Source: Thermoplasmata archaeon (lineage in GTDB: Archaea; Thermoplasmatota; E2; UBA202; DSCA01). From it: 10,918 nt of DNA. Below the pieces are notes generated by a model, which had not been told where the DNA came from, searched no databases, and was given only the letters and a program-made list of their open reading frames with translations. The position numbers were made by a program, and so were the translations under genes. Below are positions 6,695-10,918 of this stretch, in pieces (within the stretch, counting starts at the first letter, position 1; each line of letters opens with the position of its first letter). The stretch lies in contig JAGGSL010000108.1 in the NCBI GenBank assembly GCA_021159125.1, positions 1-10,918 of the forward strand, written 5' to 3'.

Positions 6695-7387
6695 TTAAAA
6701 CTTCCTTAACCATTTTTGTCTGTATGCATCTTTAAGCGCTTTTCTGCCCATCATGTACGGCATTACTGCATTTCTTGTATACAGGTAAATGAATAGCGAA
6801 TAAATTATTGCAAGTGATGCAGCATATACTGAAGCGCTGAAAAATATGGGCGGCCATATAAAAAGCCCTGCAAGAGATGCAATGGCCAGATATTTTGCTT
6901 TTTTCTGTATTTTTATTCCAACTCCAATCCACATCCCTGTGGAGCAGCTTATAAGCAGCACCGATATGGAAATCATAACGGCGTAAAGGCCCTGCATTGA
7001 AAGCAGCGATGGAATTCCTCTCATGAGCACCACTCCTGCAGGCGAAGCGAATCCAAGGCCCAGAGCAGAACCGTACAATATGATTCCCTCTTCTTCCTGA
7101 AACTTTGGAAGGTTTAGCACGACAAGCTTCGATAAACTTTCGAAAAATGAAAAGGCGAGGGACACAATGAGGACAATATCTATTGCCTGCAGGAACACAT
7201 CGTAGTTGAAAATCGAGAGGACCCATATTTCCATGAAATACACAAGTGTGCCCATTGCTATGCCCCCGATGAACGTTAGAAAGATGTAATGCTCTTTGAA
7301 CTTTCCTTCATATCCTCCAAGCGTCACGTAAAGTATGAGAAGTGCAGGAATGATGCCCATCGGCAGCAGAGCAGAGCCAATATCCAT
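6695..7387 (-). CDS. PrsW-like multi-spanning membrane protein lacking the protease residues
   Basis: A 230-residue integral membrane protein with about seven hydrophobic spans (roughly residues 5-24, 33-57, 62-90, 100-125, 130-158, 165-185, 186-205). The pattern fits the PrsW family of intramembrane proteases, which cut anti-sigma factors in Bacillus: the start LPMGIIPALLILYVTLGGYE resembles the family's first span and loop, and EEGIILYGSALGLGFA (99-114) matches its central block, typically DGIVYGAALGLGFA. The catalytic positions are lost, however. The EExxK motif is ESLSK (E83, S84, K87), the EN after GFA is A117-G118, and the two later histidines appear replaced (S147 in ISCSTG, and proline/tryptophan near 178-180). 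It is therefore probably not a PrsW-type protease; a membrane sensor or anchor role is conceivable. The ATG at 7387 has a TATA-like CTAAATA about 23 bases upstream and no ribosome site. It heads the four-gene minus-strand run. Family assignment is by eye. Confidence 0.65.
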   Translation of the reverse strand: MDIGSALLPMGIIPALLILYVTLGGYEGKFKEHYIFLTFIGGIAMGTLVYFMEIWVLSIFNYDVFLQAIDIVLIVSLAFSFFESLSKLVVLNLPKFQEEEGIILYGSALGLGFASPAGVVLMRGIPSLLSMQGLYAVMISISVLLISCSTGMWIGVGIKIQKKAKYLAIASLAGLFIWPPIFFSASVYAASLAIIYSLFIYLYTRNAVMPYMMGRKALKDAYRQKWLRKF

Positions 7388-7406
7388 GATGCAGTAACAT
7401 AAGCGG

Positions 7407-7413
7407 TATTTAG
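7407..7413 (-). promoter_or_regulatory. TATA-like element of the PrsW-like gene
   Basis: The minus strand reads CTAAATA, centred about 23 bases before the ATG at 7387. No Shine-Dalgarno follows, so the mRNA is probably leaderless. The divergent transketolase promoter shares this 54-base gap. Confidence 0.35.
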
Positions 7414-7430
7414 TAATTTTTGCCTGGCAG

Positions 7431-7442
7431 TAAATTAAATAA
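7431..7442 (+). promoter_or_regulatory. TATA-like element of the transketolase operon
   Basis: TAAATTAAATAA is the best TATA-like stretch on this strand. Its downstream half (7435-7442) is centred about 28 bases before ATG 7466 and overlaps ATG 7442. If it is the functional box, the first methionine cannot be translated and the real start is 7466. Confidence 0.4.
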
Positions 7443-8308
7443 TGTCAAGCATATTACCATATAAGATGCACGACAAAGAACTGATAAAGGAGCTGCAGAG
7501 AAAAGCTCTTCTCATAAGAAAATATGTTATTGATTCTGTTTACAGGGCCGGCTCTGGCCATCCGGGGGGGAGCTTATCAATAGCAGATATACTTTCATGT
7601 CTCTATTTCCACGAAATGAGGCATGACCCGAAAAATCCGAGATGGCCCGACAGAGATAGGCTGGTTCTGTCCAAAGGGCACGCTGCTCCTGCACTGTATG
7701 CAGCGCTTGCAATGTCGGGTTATTTTCCTGTAGAAGAGCTCAAAAATCTGCGCAAAACAGGACATTTTTTGCAGGGCCATCCATGCATGCTGAAAGTTCC
7801 GGGAGTGGATATGTCGACAGGCTCGCTGGGGCAGGGATTGAGCGTTGGCATTGGCATGGCTATCGCCGGCAAACTTGATGAAAAGGATTACAGGGTATTT
7901 GTAATACTGGGCGACGGGGAGATGGACGAGGGGCAGGTGTGGGAGGCTGCTGCGTCGGCATCCCACCATTCCCTTGACAATCTCATTGCCATTCTTGACA
8001 GAAACGGGCTGCAGATAGACGGGCACACTGAGGAAATACTTAATCTGGAGCCGATGCAGTGGAGATGGCGTGCTTTCGGTTGGGATGTTATTGAAATAGA
8101 CGGGCATAACATCGAGGAAATTCTGGATGCACTCCATGAGGCGGACAAAAATGACAAGCCAACGCTTATAATGGCATATACGATAAAAGGCAAGGGTGTT
8201 TCTTTCATGGAGGGCAGTTTGTCCTTTCACGGAAAGCCCCCTTCGGACGAGCAGTATCTAAAGGCTATGAGCGAGTTAAATCAGGCAGAGGAGGAATTAA
8301 ATGGTTAG
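7442..8308 (+). CDS. Transketolase, N-terminal (TPP pyrophosphate-binding) subunit
   Basis: The first half of a split transketolase, 288 residues, cytoplasmic. It binds the diphosphate end of thiamine diphosphate and a divalent metal; together with the next gene it moves two-carbon ketol units between sugar phosphates, making pentoses and erythrose 4-phosphate from glycolytic sugars. Family blocks: AGSGHPGGSLS (36-46), LSKGHAAPALYA (76-87), STGSLGQGLSVGIGMA (125-140), and the TPP motif GDGEMDEGQVWEA (157-169) with metal ligand D158, completed by N188 in LDRNGLQIDGH. HGKPP (263-267) near the C terminus is also typical. The length is normal for this half. The start is uncertain: I report the longest ATG, but ATG 7466 (280 residues) has the better TATA spacing and neither has a ribosome site; conserved sequence begins only after residue 15. 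It overlaps the next gene by 8 bases. Confidence 0.95.
   Translation: MSSILPYKMHDKELIKELQRKALLIRKYVIDSVYRAGSGHPGGSLSIADILSCLYFHEMRHDPKNPRWPDRDRLVLSKGHAAPALYAALAMSGYFPVEELKNLRKTGHFLQGHPCMLKVPGVDMSTGSLGQGLSVGIGMAIAGKLDEKDYRVFVILGDGEMDEGQVWEAAASASHHSLDNLIAILDRNGLQIDGHTEEILNLEPMQWRWRAFGWDVIEIDGHNIEEILDALHEADKNDKPTLIMAYTIKGKGVSFMEGSLSFHGKPPSDEQYLKAMSELNQAEEELNG
8290..8294 (+). promoter_or_regulatory. Ribosome binding site of the transketolase C-terminal subunit
   Basis: GGAGG lies six bases before the ATG at 8301 and inside the last codons of the upstream subunit gene. Together with the 8-base overlap it indicates translational coupling of the two halves of one enzyme. Confidence 0.75.
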
Positions 8309-9260
8309 TGCAAAAATTACAGACAAAATGAGAAATTTGAGAGACGGGTACAGCTCTGCATTGATAAAATTGGGGTATGAGAACGAGAACATTGTTGTTC
8401 TGGATGCGGACCTTGCTCTTTCAACAAAAACCAAGCGTTTTGGCACCATATTTCCGGACAGGTTTTTTGACTGCGGGATATCGGAAGCAAACATGATGGG
8501 CATGGCTGCCGGTCTTGCAACCTGCGGCAAAATAGCATTTGCTTCTTCATTTGCAGTTTTCGCAACGGGCAGATGCTACGACCAGATACGCCAGTCAATT
8601 GCATATCCTCAGCTGAATGTGAAGATTGTGGCGACGCATGCAGGCATATCTGTGGGCGGCGACGGCGCAAGCCACCAGATGCTCGAGGACATGGCTTTGA
8701 TGCGTGCCCTGCCAAATATGCGGGTTATTGCCCCTGCAGATGCCACTGAGGTCGAGGATGTCATACCCAAGATTGCATCTGAGCCAGGGCCATTTTATGT
8801 CCGCATGGGAAGGGCCGATGCACCTGTGATTTTCGTCAGGCATAACAAATTCAAGATAGGAAAGGCGAAATTGCTCAGGAGGGGCAGCGATGTGACCATA
8901 ATATCCACAGGGACAATGACAGCTGAAGCGTTAAAGGCATACGACTTACTCAAGAAAGAGGGTATAGAGGCTAGGGTGATACACATGCCCACCGTGAAGC
9001 CTATCGACAAAAAAGCGGTTATAAAAGCAGCAAGAGAGACAGGGCTCATAATCACATGTGAGGAGCATTCGGTCATTGGAGGGCTGGGCGGCGCTGTTTC
9101 AAGGGCGATGAGCGAGGAGCCTGTGCCAATGAGAAGAATAGGCGTTAATGATGTGTTCGGTGAATCAGGAGATGCAATGGAATTGGTGAAGAAGTATGGT
9201 TTGTCGGCTGACAACATAGCAAAAAACGCAAAAGATATGTTAAAGAAAAAGAAGGAGTGA
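8301..9260 (+). CDS. Transketolase, C-terminal (pyrimidine-binding) subunit
   Basis: The second half of the split transketolase, 319 residues, cytoplasmic. Its pyrimidine-binding domain holds the glutamate that activates TPP, E62 in FDCGISEANMMGMAAGLA, followed by SSFAVFATGRCYDQIRQSIA (82-101), THAGISVGGDGASHQMLEDM (112-131), the LPNMRVIAPADATE strand (137-150) and YVRMGR (166-171). The transketolase C-terminal domain follows from about residue 190 (GSDVTIISTGTMTAEAL). The whole protein has the length and order seen in archaeal and some bacterial two-subunit transketolases; dehydrogenase E1-beta and DXP synthase share the fold but fit the partner and motifs less well. The ATG at 8301 is fixed by GGAGG six bases upstream. 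The stop lies only 13 bases from the convergent propeller gene, so no separate terminator space exists. Confidence 0.95.
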   Translation: MVSAKITDKMRNLRDGYSSALIKLGYENENIVVLDADLALSTKTKRFGTIFPDRFFDCGISEANMMGMAAGLATCGKIAFASSFAVFATGRCYDQIRQSIAYPQLNVKIVATHAGISVGGDGASHQMLEDMALMRALPNMRVIAPADATEVEDVIPKIASEPGPFYVRMGRADAPVIFVRHNKFKIGKAKLLRRGSDVTIISTGTMTAEALKAYDLLKKEGIEARVIHMPTVKPIDKKAVIKAARETGLIITCEEHSVIGGLGGAVSRAMSEEPVPMRRIGVNDVFGESGDAMELVKKYGLSADNIAKNAKDMLKKKKE

Positions 9261-9273
9261 GGTGTTTGGCCAG

Positions 9274-10848
9274 TTATATCACTTTCTTTATCGCAAAAGT
9301 TTCCTGGTCGGTTCCTCCCCAGCTGTTGTATACCCTTACTTTTATGGAATATGTCCCTGGCTCTGCCCCCGTCCATTTATAGGAGAATGGTTGTTCTGTG
9401 ACTTCGGCTACAACTACGCCGTTGATGAAATATTCCACTTTGGCAATCTCTGCATTTCCTGCCCCGCTGTCTGTACTAACCTGGAAGGTAATATCTCCTA
9501 AAACGAGGGCTTGTTCGAAGAACGGGAACGGTATGCCCAGCATATCGAAAAGATAAATATATCCGCTTTTCGGTTTTATCACATCGATAGAGGGCCTGCT
9601 TAACTCCTCGTCTGGGGATATTTTTATGAGTAACCCGTCACTTCCACCGGCACCATAAGACTCCGTTCTTCCTGCTACGATGTATCCCCCGTCACTTGTT
9701 CTGCTTATATAGTAACCTCTATCCTCTTTTGAACCGCCAAATGTCTGGCTCCATACCGCATTTCCTTCATTATCTACCTTTATAATCCAGACATCTCCTT
9801 TGTTTCCACTCATTCCCGCATAATTTTTTGTCAGGCAGAAGATATATCCCCCATCATCTGTGATGTCCATGCTCCAGCAGCGTTCATCTGTCGATTCGCC
9901 AAAGCTTTCATTCCATTCCTCGTTTCCATTCTCGTCTGTCTTTACTATCCATAAATCATTCTTTCCTGCACCATATGCATCTGTTATCCCAGTAACCATA
10001 TAGCCTCCGTCATCAGTTTGCACACACGCATTTCTTGCAAATGAAGCTGCCCAATTCACTCCGCCATATGTTTTCTCCCATTGCTTGTTGCCCTGTGAAT
10101 CTGTCTTGACGACCCAGTAGTTGACGTTATCAGGTGTATTCGCATATCCTCCCATGACATATCCGCCATCATCTGTTTTGGAAAGCGAAAACAGTTCATC
10201 TAAACTATTTCCGTATCTATATGTTTTTGACCATTCAACGTTTCCGGCTGAATCGGTTTTTATTAACATGCTGTCATAATCGGTTGAGCTGACTTCTTTA
10301 TAGCAGATGGCAACGTAACCGCCGTCATCGGTTTGCTGTGCCATCGACAGGCGACCATAATCTCCTCCCTGGCTTTTTGGGGGATAATATTTCACCCATT
10401 CTGTATGCCCTGTTTCATCCGTCTTCCACATGAATCCGAAAACCCCGTTATACCCGCTTACCAGATATCCACCATCGTCTGTCAATTCGATGTATGAGGT
10501 AACAATATTCGCTGCACCACCGGAGTTAACCAAATTTTTGGCACTCCATTCCTCATTTCCGTTTGCATCGATTTTAACCAGCCATGCATGTCCTATTTCC
10601 TCTTCATCAGAAGTTGAACCGGCTGCTATATATCCTCCGTCATCTGTTTGTCGCACGCAGTATAGCATATCATATCCTGTTTCGCCGAACGTTTTATACC
10701 ACTCTATTGATGGCGGTTGTAAAGAATTGATGTTTTTTTGGCCTGCATTTTCTTTGGTGTCATATTGTGCATTTGCTGTGACAAAGGCGGTCATTAGTAA
10801 AATTGCTACTGCCCACATACACAAAATCTCTCTCTTTTTTTGCTTCAT
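9274..10848 (-). CDS. Secreted seven-repeat beta-propeller protein with C-terminal Ig-like domain
   Basis: A 524-residue exported protein. Residues 1-27 are a signal peptide (KQKKR, hydrophobic core, ANA before Q28). Seven repeats follow, each with a TDDGGY-type core; the GGY triplets are at 71-73, 126-128, 176-178, 228-230, 281-283, 333-335 and 387-389, so the period is 50-55 residues. A full unit reads roughly TDDGGYIVAG, then an aspartate-rich loop, W-I-VKTD-GN-EW, then FGG. Seven units predict a closed seven-bladed propeller, with the first FGE strand (54-56) completing the last blade. Residues about 419-524 form a separate beta domain starting PSIDVIKPKSGYIYLFD and containing KVEYFINGVVVAEVTE, like the Ig-type modules that end many Thermoplasmatota surface proteins. 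No membrane anchor or catalytic motif is visible. Role unknown; binding or surface-structure functions fit best. The start is fixed by GGAGG six bases upstream. Confidence 0.85.
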   Translation of the reverse strand: MKQKKREILCMWAVAILLMTAFVTANAQYDTKENAGQKNINSLQPPSIEWYKTFGETGYDMLYCVRQTDDGGYIAAGSTSDEEEIGHAWLVKIDANGNEEWSAKNLVNSGGAANIVTSYIELTDDGGYLVSGYNGVFGFMWKTDETGHTEWVKYYPPKSQGGDYGRLSMAQQTDDGGYVAICYKEVSSTDYDSMLIKTDSAGNVEWSKTYRYGNSLDELFSLSKTDDGGYVMGGYANTPDNVNYWVVKTDSQGNKQWEKTYGGVNWAASFARNACVQTDDGGYMVTGITDAYGAGKNDLWIVKTDENGNEEWNESFGESTDERCWSMDITDDGGYIFCLTKNYAGMSGNKGDVWIIKVDNEGNAVWSQTFGGSKEDRGYYISRTSDGGYIVAGRTESYGAGGSDGLLIKISPDEELSRPSIDVIKPKSGYIYLFDMLGIPFPFFEQALVLGDITFQVSTDSGAGNAEIAKVEYFINGVVVAEVTEQPFSYKWTGAEPGTYSIKVRVYNSWGGTDQETFAIKKVI

Positions 10849-10854
10849 ATTTTG

Positions 10855-10859
10855 CCTCC
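10855..10859 (-). promoter_or_regulatory. Ribosome binding site of the propeller gene
   Basis: The minus strand reads GGAGG followed by six bases and ATG, which sets the start at 10848 rather than at the internal methionine 11 of the same frame. Unlike the leaderless genes in this window, this mRNA must have a leader. Confidence 0.65.
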
Positions 10860-10873
10860 AACTAATAATAAAA

Positions 10874-10890
10874 ATTTTATAAAAAAACTT
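10874..10890 (-). promoter_or_regulatory. AT-rich promoter region of the propeller gene
   Basis: The minus strand holds a T-run followed by TATAAAA (about 10875-10881), with a second TATA-like CATAAAG around 10889-10893. Since the ribosome site at 10855-10859 must be transcribed, the more distant element leaves a better leader of about 15-20 bases. Which one is used cannot be decided from sequence. Confidence 0.35.
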
Positions 10891-10918
10891 TATGGTTGAT
10901 TGATAGTATCTGGATAGA

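Noticed and set aside
7595..8230. A 211-codon minus-strand open frame inside transketolase N-half
   Set aside because: Its translation is low-complexity shadow sequence without recognisable motifs, while the plus frame carries all TPP-binding motifs.
8795..9376. A 193-codon minus-strand open frame spanning the transketolase C-half end and the convergent junction
   Set aside because: It overlaps two well supported genes and has no ribosome site or family motif; serine/proline-rich shadow of the opposite strand.
9274..10848. Regularly spaced CCGTCATC-type DNA repeats resembling a repeat array
   Set aside because: They are the codons for the TDDGGY propeller repeats, vary in sequence, and are spaced about 150-165 bases; not a CRISPR array.

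Overview
The window reads as a compact piece of archaeal chromosome. It holds both subunits of DNA topoisomerase VI, a two-polypeptide transketolase of the archaeal type, a Tsr3-type rRNA aminocarboxypropyltransferase and an adenosine-specific kinase family protein. TATA-like elements lie about 23-28 bases upstream of several start codons with no leader (leaderless transcription), while genes inside operons carry GGAGG or GGTGAT ribosome sites. The GHKL subunit of topoisomerase VI has the long, Methanosarcina-like C-terminal domain, and the secreted seven-repeat DGGY propeller is of a kind common in uncultured Thermoplasmatota. I therefore infer a euryarchaeote, most likely a Thermoplasmatota lineage outside the order Thermoplasmatales (whose known members lack topoisomerase VI). 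That placement is inference, not proof.

Layout. Positions 49-1106 (minus): Tsr3 followed by the adenosine-specific kinase, probably one transcript. 1181-2776 (plus): a secreted M14-type zinc carboxypeptidase homologue, divergent from Tsr3 across a 74-base promoter region. 2782-7387 (minus): a run of four genes in the order PrsW-like membrane protein, long coiled-coil protein, top6B, top6A, with a further candidate promoter and a 12-base perfect palindrome just in front of top6B. 7442-9260 (plus): transketolase N-terminal and C-terminal subunits, overlapping by 8 bases and translationally coupled. 9274-10848 (minus): a secreted seven-repeat beta-propeller protein with a C-terminal Ig-like domain, convergent with transketolase.

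How they fit together. Topoisomerase VI A and B form the A2B2 ATP-dependent type IIB enzyme that relaxes and decatenates DNA. The two transketolase halves form one TPP enzyme of the non-oxidative pentose phosphate reactions. Tsr3 finishes a small-subunit rRNA modification. The peptidase and the propeller are exported proteins that would act outside the membrane. The least explained items are the PrsW-like membrane protein, which keeps the family fold signature but lacks nearly all of its catalytic residues, and the coiled-coil protein, which has an in-register internal duplication; both sit directly upstream of the topoisomerase VI genes. I see no RNA genes, mobile elements, CRISPR arrays or broken genes. 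No intergenic stretch reaches 300 bases; the longest is 74 bases.
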